Positions 45,853 to 59,400 of a DNA stretch of 64,000 bases are shown piece by piece (the first letter of the stretch is position 1; each line of letters starts with the position of its first letter). Both the position numbers and the translations under genes were made by a program. This stretch comes from Rotaria socialis (Eukaryota; Rotifera; Eurotatoria; Philodinida; Philodinidae). The stretch covers positions 124,001 to 188,000 of the forward strand of contig CAJNYU010003026.1 in NCBI GenBank assembly GCA_905331475.1, given 5' to 3'. The notes beneath the pieces were generated by a model, which was given only the letters and a program-made list of their open reading frames with translations, ran no database searches and was not told the origin of the DNA.

Positions 45853-47090
45853 ATATACGTAGTTCGATTGAAGAAGTAGAAACGAAATATGTTTGAATCT
45901 GAAACGATAACTATATAAATTCACTAAATATGATTCTTGGGGCTAAGAATGTTCAAGAGACTTTTTCGTATGCAGTTGTTGTGAAGTCAGAGTGCTCATG
46001 AATGGTTAATTCTATAAGGAAAAAATATTACTCTGCAACTTCCGAAGGTTTGAACAAGTATATCGAAGCACTAGTTTTGGCTTGTTGAACAACCTCATTG
46101 ATATTAAAAATAAAATATTGAAGTATCAAATGTGTGATATCTGAGCCAAAAAAGGTATGCCAACATGTCCCCCAATCTACAATAGTTGGAACAGTTTTTC
46201 GACACGTTGATTTTCAGGTTCGATAGGATTGTGGTAGACTTAGTCAGGTAATTTAAATATGGATCAATACATTCAAACACAATAGGAAGATTTCAACTGT
46301 CTCAATTATTACTTTAAAAGACTTGTTGAAGTAGTATATTCTCTATATTATGTTGTGGTTTCAAGGATGGGTGCCTTTCTATTCACATTGATATCTAACG
46401 TTGACTTGGCAACCAGCTTAGACGTTAAACGATGAAGATAGTCATATGAATCGATATGTTATCAAAGTAATGAATTTTAATAAAAAGCTACACATGAAAT
46501 GATCTATATATTCTCTAAACAAATTTTCTGTTTTTGAATTCATCTAACAGCATTGGAATCGCTAAAACACATTGTCAGCATCAATGAAATAACTCACGCT
46601 TAGTCGAAATAATATAAGTATATTTATTTTTGCACTTTGAAGAGAATCCATCTCTAAACATTTTCTTATTTGAACACTTATTGAAAATATTGTGAAGAAA
46701 CCAGGATCGATGACTTAATAAGTTTTTGCGGTATAGATGTCGCAAAATCAGGAGAGAAAATATTGTCAGTTCGACTAGAAAAATAAAGTAAAAACTGTCG
46801 ACGATTTCATTCTATCCACTAACTTGTCTATGTATGAAGTTACAATTGTGTGCTCTACCTTTGCATGCCGTCATGAAACTGATATGAAATATTACATTTT
46901 TCAGCTGCCTCGCTGTGTTTAAATGTCATCAATACTACTCATGCTTTTGTCCGTTCTTTGCATGACAGAGCAAAGCGGTGCAGCTCGAGGAAAGCGACAT
47001 CAGTTTTGTGCAGCAGAATTTGTCGAGAGAGAAAAAGAATCGCTACCCTATAACAATAATGTTTACTTTTCAATTGGCAACAAGTGGATG

Positions 47091-47122
47091 TCAGAGAGGG
47101 AGAGAGAGAGAGAGAGAGAGAG
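47091..47122. repeat. GA microsatellite
   Basis: An uninterrupted run of GA dinucleotides after AGAGAGGG. Frames crossing it in both strands give E-R or S-L repeats and are not genes. Confidence 0.9.
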
Positions 47123-47348
47123 TTCTGTAATAATGAATTCAGAACCTTACTCACCACTACATTAGTTCCCTCTACTGAAAGAGAGGGTATAGCGTTGAGT
47201 AGCTACTACGCCCAAATGTTCGTGTGTTCGCATGATGGAACGAAAGAAAAAACTCTACGTATCTCAATGAAGCATTATAAAATTTTACCAAAGGATTTTA
47301 GGATTGCAAAACTCGAAGTTGTGATTACTTTTTTGAAATTTACAAGAT

Positions 47349-47402
47349 GAGGGTGTGGGTATCTTGTGCTTTCAAGTACAATCATACCCACACCCACACC
47401 TG
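47349..47402. repeat. Telomere-like hairpin with perfect 12-base arms
   Basis: GGGTGTGGGTAT and ATACCCACACCC are exact inverted copies separated by about 21 bases; the C-rich side continues with a further CCCACACC unit. Confidence 0.75.
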
Positions 47403-49766
47403 ATGTCGACGAACGTTACTTGTATCAATTTAGAATTCAGAAGTTAACTGAATTCATCGAAGACCCCCTAGATCCTCGTCCAAAAAAAACATACACATAG
47501 TGATATATACATATATATGAATTCATAAGTTAGATTCAAGCATTGGAGTTAATAATGACGAAGGTCCCCTAGTGCCCCTTTCTTTTTGAAAGGGTGACTC
47601 ATCGTTTTGTTCACAATTCAGATTGAAATCATATACCCCATTGTATGGTAGTTCTGGTGCAGTCTATCTGATGGAGAAAAAATGGTAAATGTATTTTCTT
47701 GTATAGCTTATCTCGAAACCTTTACAGTTGACTCAGACTTTTTATACTTAGACATTACCCTACGAGAAGTTCGAAAAATAAAAGTGTATAAAGAATTTTT
47801 GTCGTTCAACGGGGTTCGTAGCTGCTGATCATACGCACGCTCCTACTTATTCTGTTGTTATGGATTGGTGATATTTCTAAATCACATCCTCTCTCCATGA
47901 GTCGAAGAAAGAAGAGAGAGAAAAGCAAGAAAGAAAAGAAATAGTCTACATACGATAGAGGAGAATAGAAACGAGGAAAGCAAAAAAAATTGAGTTCTGC
48001 TTATAATGAATTTTGTCACTGCCAACATCAGACACTCGCAAACATTTGCTTGTACACATTTCATAAAACAAATCACCTGCCATCTAACTCTGCCACAGCA
48101 TGTGTTTTATATCGTTGAAGTTCTACAGCAAAATGAAATTTTCATAACAATAGCATTATATTTATGCAAACATTCATTGCTTTACAACTATTTTTCAAAC
48201 ATTAGTGAATATTGCGATAGAATATTTTTCATACGACACAAATGCATATATTTGTTCTCTCGATTCGTCCGTTTAAATTATTGGCAGTTAAATTTCCTTT
48301 TCTTATGCTTTTTTCTGTTCTTCAATTTGTTTTTCAGCAGTCATATGATGCTTTTCGATCATTTTTAGGACATAAAAATCGGGTATGCTTAACACCTATT
48401 TACTCTATAAAACAACATAAATTAGTCGAAAACTTTAAAAAAAATAGAGAACTACATTAGATTATGATGCAAAGCTCATGAGTTTATATAATCAATTGAT
48501 AAAACTATAGTTATTCTCTAATTTGCGGATGTAAGAATGGGTGTACATTATAAAGACTAGAAACTCCCTCACTGCCAGAGCCTCATCATCAGAATTTATG
48601 AATAATATTTGTTCATTAGAGAGAAACTGAAAGTATTTTAGTAATTATCACTATGTTTATATTTTTTTAACCATGAAACAAAATTCTTTCTACTATTAAG
48701 CTTTATAGAGTTCGAACAACTTACGACAGCGAATTAGCAAAAAGTTGTAAATAAACATAAAAATTTCACAAGAGTAGATACTATAATATTTTTAATTCAT
48801 TTTCGAAGAAAATAATCTGAATCATGACGATAAATGTGCCTTTGTCAATGCATATAGAAATGAGGCTATGTAAAATTTTCTGTATTATGAAGGCGGAAAG
48901 AACCTATAGCACATAACTACGAGAAATGGTGACCAGGAGATCATTTTTGAGTTCGAGTAACTCAATTAACTTTCTATTAGTTGAACATAGGTCAAACAGA
49001 TGGAGAAGAATTTTATGAGTGTTTCAAATTTTATGAAACTTTGCTAGAAGATATCGATAGTGACTGTATGAGTTCTTCTATGATGAAAAAACGTTTCTTT
49101 ATTGAGAACAAGGAATTCTTGATCATATAAGCATTGAACGGCTCCAATCCCTTCCAGTATAGTGTAATATGAAGGATTCCTAATTCATAAGTGCAATGTG
49201 CGTAGGGTATGGGTGATACAAACAGAAGAGAATTTAGGTCGAACGATGACTGTTGGAAAGAAACTAAGGCTCGTGGAATTACAGCTATAACAAAGCAAAA
49301 AAGGAACTGATTTTTCTGATAGCAACCATTACTAAGCCTAACAGTAGAATATCGATCAGAGGGAATATATAACGACCATAAATAAAAACACTATAATATC
49401 TTACGGTAAACAAGACTAATGGCCAATATGAGTTTATTTATAGGCGCGAGAAATCGAATTAACTGCAGACACCTAATGAAAAAATAAATTCTGCATTAAA
49501 ATTTTCTTATCTTCTATCCGTCAAATTCACATTTATATTTATGCTCTTAAATCTCCAATAGGCGATACCGTCATTGGTTCATGAATGATAACCAGGTTGA
49601 TTATATGTTGCAAAAAGTCTTTTTCACGATGCGCGTCCGGTGATTGTGTCCGGCGGGTGGGTGTGAGGGTATAGTGAATTTTCTATTTGATTTAGAAACA
49701 TGAGCAGTAAAAATCCCTGAATTAATACTCTTGCACGAATGAAATCTTTTTGACTTTTCTTTCTAG

Positions 49767-51441
49767 ATGGAGGTTTCTGTCAATCCTAATGATAATAATA
49801 TTTTCTTCGAATTTAACACTTACGAAGAGTTTACTAAGGAGCGACTCAAATTAAACTATGAGCAAACGCTCAAGCTGTGGTACTCTCGACCAGCAGATTT
49901 ATCCAATATCGACAATCAATTTATTCGACGACGTACACCTCGGCAACAGCGAGCAGTCTTACGAAAAGTGAAACTCTTCTATTTCTACAGTAAATTATTT
50001 AAAAGAACCTGCATAAAAAAAAAGATATATTCTAAAGGTGAGCGATTGAGAACATACTTTGATAAGATATCGAAACTAGACAAAACATATGATTAATATG
50101 CTATTCAAATCGGTTTTTCTTCGCAGGTGCTCGTTTATGCAATGATATATTAAATATGCCCCTAGTGGAAGATGAATCTTTCTACGAAATCTATCAATCA
50201 CTCGTTCGCAGCACCGTTGGTTTTCTGAATAAAGGAAAACGATACGATCCGATGATCAATTTAGAGGAATTGTTTAAAGCAGGTCGCCTCCTATGGACCA
50301 TGATTGCTATTCAAGTGGAATTTGACTTACCAGTAGCGATAACTGATTCACTCTTCGGCTACAACATGCTCTATCCTTATACAGATGATTTTGTAGATTG
50401 TACTTCTGTATCTCAAGAAGCGAAAAAAGAATTTGCACAAATACTTCACAATCAATTACTCATTGGAGAACCAAACTATGATCCGAAGTCGCATTTCGAC
50501 GGGAAACAATCGAAACTGACTGATTTACGATTGCCACCGTCACTACAACCATACATAGACAAAATTGGAAAGATATTTGATATGGTGAAGTCCATCGAAA
50601 ATGACTGGACTCGTCGTGGTGAGCATGATGGTGTATACATGAGCTTGGCAACTATTCATGATTCACAAATAAAATCAACACTGCAACATGCGCGCCCTGA
50701 CGATGGATACGAACCAACGATGGCTCAAATTGAACAGGTGAGCGCAGACAAAGGCGGTGCGTCTTTGATCGCGGCCGGATTTTTAATTGAAGGTCGTTTA
50801 ACACGAGCTAAAATAGCATATCTGGAATATTTGGGCTTTGGTATGCAATTAGTCGATGATCTACAGGTCAGTACTTGGAAAAGTTCTTAATATTTCCCCT
50901 TATCTGAAAAGTTGTCATCGCATATGGATCTTTCAGTTCTTCGTCATTTGGGTTCTAACTCTACTTCATTCTTCTGAAAAACATTGAGTATACTGACACT
51001 TCACACATTTTGATTCGAAACTTTCCTCTGAGACAAGAACATATTTTTACACTACTTGATCCGTAGGACGTCGCATTAGACATGAAGAATAATCATCGAA
51101 CAATTTTTACTCAATTGATTGCCGAAGGACAAACTTTAGATGCCCCCACAGCTCGTCTTATTCAATATTGGTACTGTTCACCTGCCTATAACAAGTTCAC
51201 CGACGATCATTCAGGATCTTCAGATGCGGAAACTAATGTTAGTATGGCTCATTATGCTTATATTTTAATGATAAAATCTTGCATATTGCTTATTTTGGAA
51301 GCTGCCGCAAGACTACCACAATACTATTCAAAAGAGTTCTATCGTGAACTATCGACTCTGAGTCCCATACCTTTCAATTTTCTGAGACGAGTAGGCATAG
51401 AAAACAAGCTGATGGGAATTGTGCGAAACCAATGGTTCTAG
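49767..51441 (+). CDS. Isoprenoid-synthase-fold enzyme (polyprenyl diphosphate synthase / terpene synthase-like), 3 exons
   Basis: Predicted 461 residues from exons 49767-50037, 50127-50866 and 51067-51441 in one frame. Two aspartate-rich motifs are in the right order and spacing for a class I isoprenoid synthase: YPYTDDFVD (D177, D178, D181) and GFGMQLVDDLQD (D334, D335, D338; the last is coded across the second splice junction). The latter matches the polyprenyl synthase block G..FQ..DD..D. In the family these aspartates bind Mg2+ and the substrate diphosphate. The remainder is alpha-helical but not close to animal FPP or GGPP synthases, and the protein is longer than they are (about 300-420). 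It could be a terpene synthase or a diverged prenyltransferase, possibly of foreign origin; the two introns show that it is adapted to the host. The start is the first ATG, directly after an AG. Confidence 0.75.
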
Positions 51442-51482
51442 CAACTCTCCAATGTTTAGACTGTGATCGTATAAGCCCCTGT

Positions 51483-52160
51483 AGTGGCGGAACCAGGATT
51501 TCAGTCTAGGGGGAACTCGGCTCCATCTTAATTATTCAAAGGCTACTTACGATAGTAAAAGTTTTTTGTTTTTGAAAACTGTCATGCTTGAGTCAGTTTT
51601 CTGAGCCCTAATATCTTATTCAATCAGTTCTTGCTCATATATTTATAAACATTATGTTTATATCAACATATGAATGGGATTCTATATTTAAATATATTTC
51701 ATATCACTTAATCACATTAACAAAATTCTACCATTTTTATGTTGTATGGCAAATACATCAATAACCTTTTCAAAATCTATGTCAAATTCTCTTTCAATAG
51801 CCAATACACTAAGATCACTAAGTTTTTCATCGCCCATCGAATTTCGAGCATAATTTTTAATCAAAGTCATCCTGGAAAACGACCTTTCACATACGACGGA
51901 CGACACAGGAAATGTGACAGCACCTTTGATCAAAGTGATTTATAATTGGTATCGATAGAATTACTTGAAAGACTTGCTCATAAAAAATGAAGAGAAAAAA
52001 GGTACCAAGTTCTTCTTAGTCGATTAAAAATAGGCAAACGGCTATGCTAACTTCTAGTATTTGCATTGAAATTGTTTAGTAAAGAAAGTTTGACAGCCTA
52101 AATAGCGACAAAATTTTCTAGAGGGAGCTCAGCTCCCCCTCTGACTCCGCCACTACGCCC
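51483..52160 (-). mobile_element. hAT-family DNA transposon remnant
   Basis: On the minus strand 51712-51933 encodes the C-terminal dimerisation block of hAT transposases (PVSSVVCERSFSRMTLIK, then SDLSVLAIE). Flanking it are inverted ends: TAGTGGCGGAACCAGGATTT at the left and its counterpart ending CTCCGCCACTACGCCCCTG at the right, with a further inverted pair GGGGGAACTCGGCTCC / GGGAGCTCAGCTCCC inside. The outermost bases of the two ends do not match, and no 8-base target duplication was found. Most of the transposase is deleted, so it is non-autonomous. Confidence 0.8.
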
Positions 52161-52838
52161 CTGGCATTTTCTTATTACACAAGTTTTTGGAATTTTTATT
52201 CTAATAAATACTTGAAGCTCAGATGAAGTCTTCTTTATGAAGATGTAGATAAAAATAGTTGCTATAAGAGCATTTGTATATAGCTAGGAGTATGAAAGGA
52301 TGCTAAGTGATGCAAAGAGTTCAAATGAAGACGTACAATTAAGTTAACTATATCCAAGTTTCTGTAAAATTTATGTTGTGTTATATATTACTGCTTAACT
52401 CATACATCTCGAACAGTTAAGCAAATGGCATTGTTTTTATTTACCATTTTTTGAATGAGCGTTTCAAGTATTGAAGATCAGAAACGAAAGCAGGATATGG
52501 CGACGCAGCCACCCTAATGTTCTGTATTTTTAAATGCAAATTTTGGATGAATTTTTACAAAATGTCCCTATCAATATTACAATACGCATCATCATTCATT
52601 AAATTTGATTGTAATATCACTGGGTGAACTAAATCAACAATAGAAACAAAAATCTGAGGAAAAAATGCATAGGAGATCTATGTACTCAATTTGAATTAGG
52701 GTACCATGTCAGTTAGCAAAAAGATGGCAGCTAATATGAAAACGGAAGTAAAAATTATTCGTTTACTAGTAAAACATTATACAACCTTATCATTGTTTAG
52801 GCTTAAAGATAGACAGATTCAAGCAGGGGGGAAGCGTA

Positions 52839-52966
52839 TTTCCGTATTTCCATTTATTTCGAAAGATTTTCTATGTATTTCTATGTATTTCTATTGTATT
52901 TCTGTGTATTTCCATGTATTTCTATGCATTTCAGAACTACAGAAATACATAGAAATATGCTTTTCC
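52839..52966. repeat. TATTTCTATG minisatellite with inverted end
   Basis: About nine imperfect copies of a 10-base unit TATTTC(T/C)ATG, followed by the inverted form (CAGAAATACATAGAAATA), so the block as a whole can fold back. The flanks also pair roughly: GGGGGGAAGCGTATTTCC on the left with AAATATGCTTTTCCCC on the right. Confidence 0.75.
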
Positions 52967-53000
52967 CCGTTGCCTCAAATACAAATGAATACTTAAAAAA

Positions 53001-53088
53001 GGATGTGGATCGGTGTGGATGTGGGGTGGAGTGGGGTGCGGGAGTACTATATATTCACACCGACACCCACCCACCCACACCCAAAACG
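53001..53088. repeat. Telomere-like hairpin
   Basis: GGATGTGGATCGGTGTGGAT and GTGGGGTGGAGTGGGGTG on the left; CACACCGACACCCACCCACC and CACACCC on the right; loop of about 16 bases. Confidence 0.65.
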
Positions 53089-53409
53089 TTCTTATAGAAA
53101 ATTTGTTCAAGATAATCAATGCGAATAGTAAATTTATTTAATAATTTATTATAACGACGATACATGATGTCTTTTGCTGATAATTGAATTCAATGTTTTA
53201 ATGATAACTTGGACAGATCTTGGTTATAATTCAAGTGAAGATAGTGGTTCACAAAAAAAGGATGATATAATCTATTAATATAATTATTGCATAAATAACC
53301 ATATAAGAACTATTCCTTATACAATAACTGATATCTGCTTACTTATTTGTCTTCATGATTGAGTTTTTCAAGATGATAGTCACATTCTTGATATGACTTC
53401 TCGTTTTCA

Positions 53410-56400
53410 TTAGGCAAATACAAATATCTTTGTGAGATTTAAAAAACGAAATTCTGCAACTAAGTAATAGAATATAACATAACTTACCAGTTTCAATCGA
53501 CAGCAATTGACTATTTAAGATGATGATTAAACATCGGTCGACTGATACAGTTGCTTTCATACTGCAATTAGGTCGAAAAATTTCAACTACAACATGGAAA
53601 ATCAAAAAGCAAGTAGATTGCCGAATGAAGCTCATTAAGTTAGTCAGTTTACAATAGAGATTTATTCGATAAAGAATTTCTGATACACTTTCATTGAAAT
53701 GTGGAATTGCATTGAAATGATTCATTATTTCCTGAAAAACTTCATTCGAAATTTGAATATCTTCTATTGCATTCGCCTTAAAATGAATATGCCAACTAAG
53801 AAAAGAACAAATTTAATATATATATATATATACAGATAAAATTATCCATTTACTCATCTAAATTGGCATCGTCTGAATAAATACATTTAAAAAAGTTTAT
53901 ATCGATTAATGGAATTCGTTTGATTAGATGCAAATGTGTTCCATCTCCAATAGTTACATATTTTCATGGCAGAAAAATATACGTACATCTAATATGGTTA
54001 CCTGTTTTAAAATACACTGTTCGAAAATCGTTCATTGATAAGTTATATTTTACATAAAATTGCTCTTCATTCTGTTTTCCCTTTTCAAATCTGCATTAAT
54101 ATTTTAACAATGAAATAATCATATTTACTTTTAAATGTAACTGATCTTCATCAACACACGATTTTAACACTAGTGCTTTGCAATCGATACTAATCAATGA
54201 AGAATTTCTAAAATCAGAAGAACAATATTCCAATGAATAAAAGACAATATTAATATAAATATATAACTCTTTGTAAAATCCATAATCTGGAAAAATGATT
54301 GAGATTTCATTTAGCACAATATGCATATCAAATATTTTTGCACAAGATAGGTCATGTTCCATTTGTGTATGTGTACGATGTTTAATTCTAAGTCATAATA
54401 ATTTCGAATGTAATTAATATATTTATCGAATAACATACTCAGACGACGAAAATGAATTCGATTTCACATTGTATTCAAAGTATTCAGCAATACGGTTAAA
54501 CATTACCTAGAAATGCATGTTTCTTTTAATATTATTGTAATGCATTCTTCAATGTTCCTGTAAACATAATTCTATGCAACACTATGCTTAGAAGAACCAT
54601 TAAAAATACGTTTTTCATAGTGAATCACATAATCAAATATTCAGTAGAACTGATTTTCATAATCTTGTTTAAAATTATGTTTTGATTATTTATTAGTTTT
54701 TTATGCTAACAGGAAAGATTGCCCGAAAGATACTCATTATTTTCATAACAGTCGAGCTTTACAATAACTCTAATCGGCGTCTGTCTTCATAACCACTTGT
54801 AAAAGAGAACAACTGGTAATTCCCGGTAACTCTCGAAGAAAGAAGTGCTAAAGTCTTAATCTATTTATTTCAATGTAAGTCACTAGGAATTTTATGTAAA
54901 GCATGTAGAGAATGCATACAACCAGCGAAAATGAAGAATACATTATTGATCCTTAAAAATTGAAAATTTTAAAGAAATAATCGCAATGGGGAAAAAGCGG
55001 TTTTGGGGGATTTTCAAGAATTAGTGCAGCTTCGCCGAATTTTTTTTCGCCGGCGACTATTTTCGCCGATTCCAACTTCACCGAATAAAACTTTTGACCG
55101 AAAAATATCGAATCAAATTTGATCCATTCTAGATATAGAATTTTATCCTAACTAACTACTTTAATAGTGACTTGATTAATTAACCCCATCTGAGTTGGTA
55201 ACCAACTGACTTGGTAACCAACTGTGTTGATAACCCACGCACACACCCACACCCACACTCACACTCACATCTACACCTATTGGCACCTGTTTAAACAAAG
55301 CAACAGATATAATTGACTTGGTTACCAAGTCAGTTGGCTACCAAGTCAGATGGTTACCAAGTCAGTTGGTTACCAAGTCAGATGGGGTTAATTAATCAAG
55401 TCACTATTAAAGTAGTTATTTAGGATAAAATTCTATATCTAGAATGGATCAAATTTGATTCGATATTTTTCGGTCAAAAGTTTTATTCGGCGAAAAAAAG
55501 ATTCGGCGAAGCTGGAATTTACCATTTTCAAAATCCCAAAATCCCATAAACTGAAAAGCACTTTTCCCTATGCGAATGACGTAGTTTCGATCTGAAATTC
55601 TTCCCATATATAGGTTTTATGGTCTATAAAAGATCCTAAAAGTTTCAACTCGAGCAAATGCTTCCTTCTTAAAATATTGAATTTTCAAAAAAACTGGATT
55701 TTCTGACCGTGCCGCGAAATGAGTATTTCTTGCGCATTCGTTATCTTGAGAAGGAAGCATTTGTTTGCGCTGAAAATTTTAGAATATTCTAAGAATCATG
55801 AGACTTACATATGGGAAAAAATTCAGATGGAAATTCCATCATTCACGTTTTGGATTTTGGGATTTTCAAAATCCCAAATCCGTTTTTCCCCCCTTGAATA
55901 ATCGTATATTTGTACTAAGCACTTTTTGAAACAGTGATTACTGTAAAAGTTTCTACATGAGCTACTTGGGTAGCAGTTCATGGTTTTGAAATAAGTTGAA
56001 GTTTCTTTTTCTTAAATTATCTTCTAAGATTAAATTTCATGGGGATTTTCGAGCAATGACTCCTTTGAAAGATACAAAATGTTGTAGCACTTTAATTCTA
56101 ATTGAGTTTATTGATATGGAATTCGAGGATAATTTTTTTATTTCTTTCCCATTGTATAGGTATGTTAGATGATTTTCTTCAAGCTTGTTTTAAAGTCGAT
56201 ATACTTATATTTATGTGAAAATAGTCGCCAAGATAAAGAAATATAAGAAAATATTCTTTTTAAGAATTGATCTTCATGAATCGACACCGTATGATCAAAT
56301 TTATCAATGAATTTTTACAACATATAAACACTGTGTAAGTGCTATAGAACATAGGTTTTGTTGGGTCCTCTTTTAAAATATGTAGCTGTATCATCAATTA

Positions 56401-59400
56401 ATACTTACGGCATCATAAATGATTGATATTGGTTGCACATTTAAATGGAAACGGTAATCAGATTTACATTTGTTTATTGGAAACAATTCAAATTGAAGAT
56501 TCATTAAAGGAGAAGGAGTGTTTATGGTTGGTTTAACTAATAAGCGAATTTCATCTAAATTTTCCTCCCAAGCATATAAACGAAGATCGGGAACATGTAT
56601 TTCAAGTCTTAAATAGTTTAAAAATAACTAATTAAATTAACTGAAAAAGAAAAGCTCTTTTCAAATTGACTTAACAATAGACTTGATGATATTGAGCACT
56701 TGGTTAGATTTATATTACCATCATTAATACTAACATAAGTTATTACGTCACGATCACGATGTTCCTTATCACTCAGTTCTGTTAGACAATTACTAAAAAC
56801 AATACATGATTTCTTTAGATTGATTTAATTTTAGAACAACTTACTTATTGTTTCTTGATAATGGCGACAATAAATATAAATCAAGTTTATGCATACTGAT
56901 GTTAAAAATTATATTTGATAACTAAACATTTTAAGCAAATCGATCAAAATAAATATAAGTATTCATAAAATTTACATCTTCAAAATAAAAACTATATCCA
57001 TCATCACGATGCGATTCTGATGTTGTTGCTGACGCGCATGCTTCATCTTAAAGAACAATTTTATTGAATAAATATTTTTTGAATAGATTTGTATCTTTTT
57101 ATGAAATATTGTCTGTCGTAGATTATTCAGAGAAATATTTATTGGGCTTAGAAAATTTACACTTTACCCTAAATAACGATAAAACAAGCTAAAATTATTA
57201 GATCGAAAGATGAGACTTATGAGTTTCTTTAAAATGTTTTGTCCTTTTCCATCTTGTTCTCAAAATCTGTGTTTATATTGTTATCGTTTCTATCAAATAT
57301 TCAAATAATTTCATCTATCTAGGTTTAATTCCAAGCAACTCTATCGAACAGAATCGTTGTAATCAATCTACATGAAAAAAAGAGGATTTTTGAATGAAAA
57401 ATTCTGTTTCACTATTTTTTCTACACCAAATTACTGCTACGATCTGTGAAAATCAATCGGAATACATACTGAAAAAGAATTGATCCGTAAATCATGGAAA
57501 AAATATACAAATTTACAAAAACGAAAACATTCATTATATTGGCATCAAGTTCTCATATTCTCCTGTATATATAAAATATAATTTGACATCTGAATTAAAA
57601 TGTGCATTTTGCAAAAGAATTTTTTTTTCAACTGGTAAAACAAGGATACCATCGAAATTCTTAATTGATAGTAGTCTTCAACCAATATGCATCATTCCGT
57701 TCTAGAAAAGTTTTAATTTTAATAGCAAAAAAGATACAATTTTTCTGCTTCATATTTATTGTGTTTTTTAAACTCATTCCTAATTTTTATGTTATACGTA
57801 TATTAAAACATTTGTAAGAGTGTTAATACGTACACGTACAACAAAATTGAATACTAGAATATTTTGATTCGAATATTCAAATAAAAACACTTCTTACTAA
57901 TACTCAAAAACAAAACTCTTAATGTATACCATTATTAAGTTTTGGTCTTTTTCTCCACCATGAATTCCATCGATGATACTTATTTTTGTGTGTATCTTCA
58001 TGTGGTGATCCAGTCGTCGAACGCTGTTCAATCTATTTGTATGAAAGAAAAACACATTCGTTTCAAAACAGCAGATTAATATTCAACTATACCTCGATTT
58101 CTACACTATGACGAATATAAGCCAAATTGAATGCATCTAATTTTGACTCAAGAATCTATTTTAAAAAAATAGCTAAATGGTACTATTTATCATATTCCAA
58201 TATAAATAAATGTGCATCGTCTCTGAGACAAATAATTTTTCATCATGGCATGAAAGAAGAAAGAACATAATGATATGCGCTGTAAACGCTTGTAGTTAAG
58301 CATTCCTTTAATCGCGATTCTTAGCGAGAGATAGAGACGAAAGCCTTTTCACAGGTTTGCATCGGATGGAGAGGTTGATGGTGTAGAGAAGGCGTAAAGA
58401 ATAATTTGACCATGAATTTACTATTTCAACGGTCAAGTATGGAAGTTGTTCTGAAATAGAATTGGGTTGTTGCGCGAAAAAAGAAGTTGACAAACTGTAC
58501 ATTCTCGATCATAAGATAGACCGCTTTTATTATCAACATATACTGGAGGAGAATCTGTTACCATCGATGCAGTAACTAGGATTTAGGAGTAATTTTACAT
58601 TTATGCATGGCAACGATCCAAAAGATGCATCATATTTTATCAAAAACCAAGACAAAAGTATTACTTCGTCGATTTGCAGAATGGAATAAATCATGATGTC
58701 AGTTTTAACAAAGTCAGTTTGTTCCGTTCCTAGTAGATTTAATGAATGTGTCAAGGTGAAAGCCTATCCAACTCGTTATTAGGCTGTTCAACGTGTTTGT
58801 TTACTTTATGAAAATAAGACGGTTCATTACATCTTATAAAATAAAATTCTGACAAAGAAAAATGACTAGATGCTATGAACCAAAGAATAATACTAGTAGA
58901 ATGCTTTTATTCTTGGCCCCTATCTAACCATACGTGAAAAACTGTAATGCCATATAAGGGTTGGGTGACTAATTTTCAATAATAAAGTCGACAAAAGTAA
59001 TTAAATTATTTTAAGATTTAAAACAATAATGAAAAGTCCCATGAAAAAGACAAATTTGTACTATACATATTACAATCAAATTCGACATTAACTAATCTTA
59101 CAGCTAAGTGAAAACCAACAAAAGCTGATTTTATTTACTTTGAGACGCTCTTTTTGTTCTTGATTCAATAGCGTATTATCAGTTGACTCTTGTAAATATA
59201 ATTGTCGATATTCACGACATCGGTCTATATAAGATAAGCAAACGAACAAATAAGATTCAAATATAGAAACACGAAATAAAACCGTAAAGTGTTGAGTAGT
59301 TTTGAAACTTGGCAAAATCAAGTAAATCTGAAAATTGTTTTGAATCAATATTAAGTGCTAATTGTCCTATTTTAATGTCTATATTAAATGTTGATCGATC

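Larger units (their letters stand above)
45853..49766. other. Gene-poor region
   Basis: Nearly 4 kb without a recognised gene. It holds a GA microsatellite (47091-47122), a telomere-like hairpin (47349-47402) and AT-rich sequence with meaningless short frames, and ends with a G-rich telomere-like tract at about 49656-49672. The promoter of the TRIM-LRR gene (left edge) and that of the isoprenoid-synthase gene (right edge) should lie here. An AG directly before the ATG at 49767 suggests that a 5' untranslated exon of the latter lies upstream. Confidence 0.45.
52161..53409. other. Intergenic region with minisatellite and hairpin
   Basis: No gene recognised. It contains a TATTTCTATG minisatellite (52839-52966) and a telomere-like hairpin (53001-53088). 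If the VPS13 gene were full length, its downstream exons should lie here and leftwards, but none is visible. Confidence 0.5.

Noticed and set aside
46923-47350. Overlapping frames of 72-88 codons on both strands, one with a hydrophobic start
   Set aside because: They run through the GA microsatellite and show no conserved motif; a signal-peptide-like start alone is weak evidence.
47882-48460. Frames of 64-120 codons rich in F and L
   Set aside because: Translation of AT-rich low-complexity DNA; no spliceable context or family signature.
50460-50651. Minus-strand frame opposite the isoprenoid-synthase gene
   Set aside because: Antisense shadow of a well-supported exon with both aspartate motifs on the other strand.
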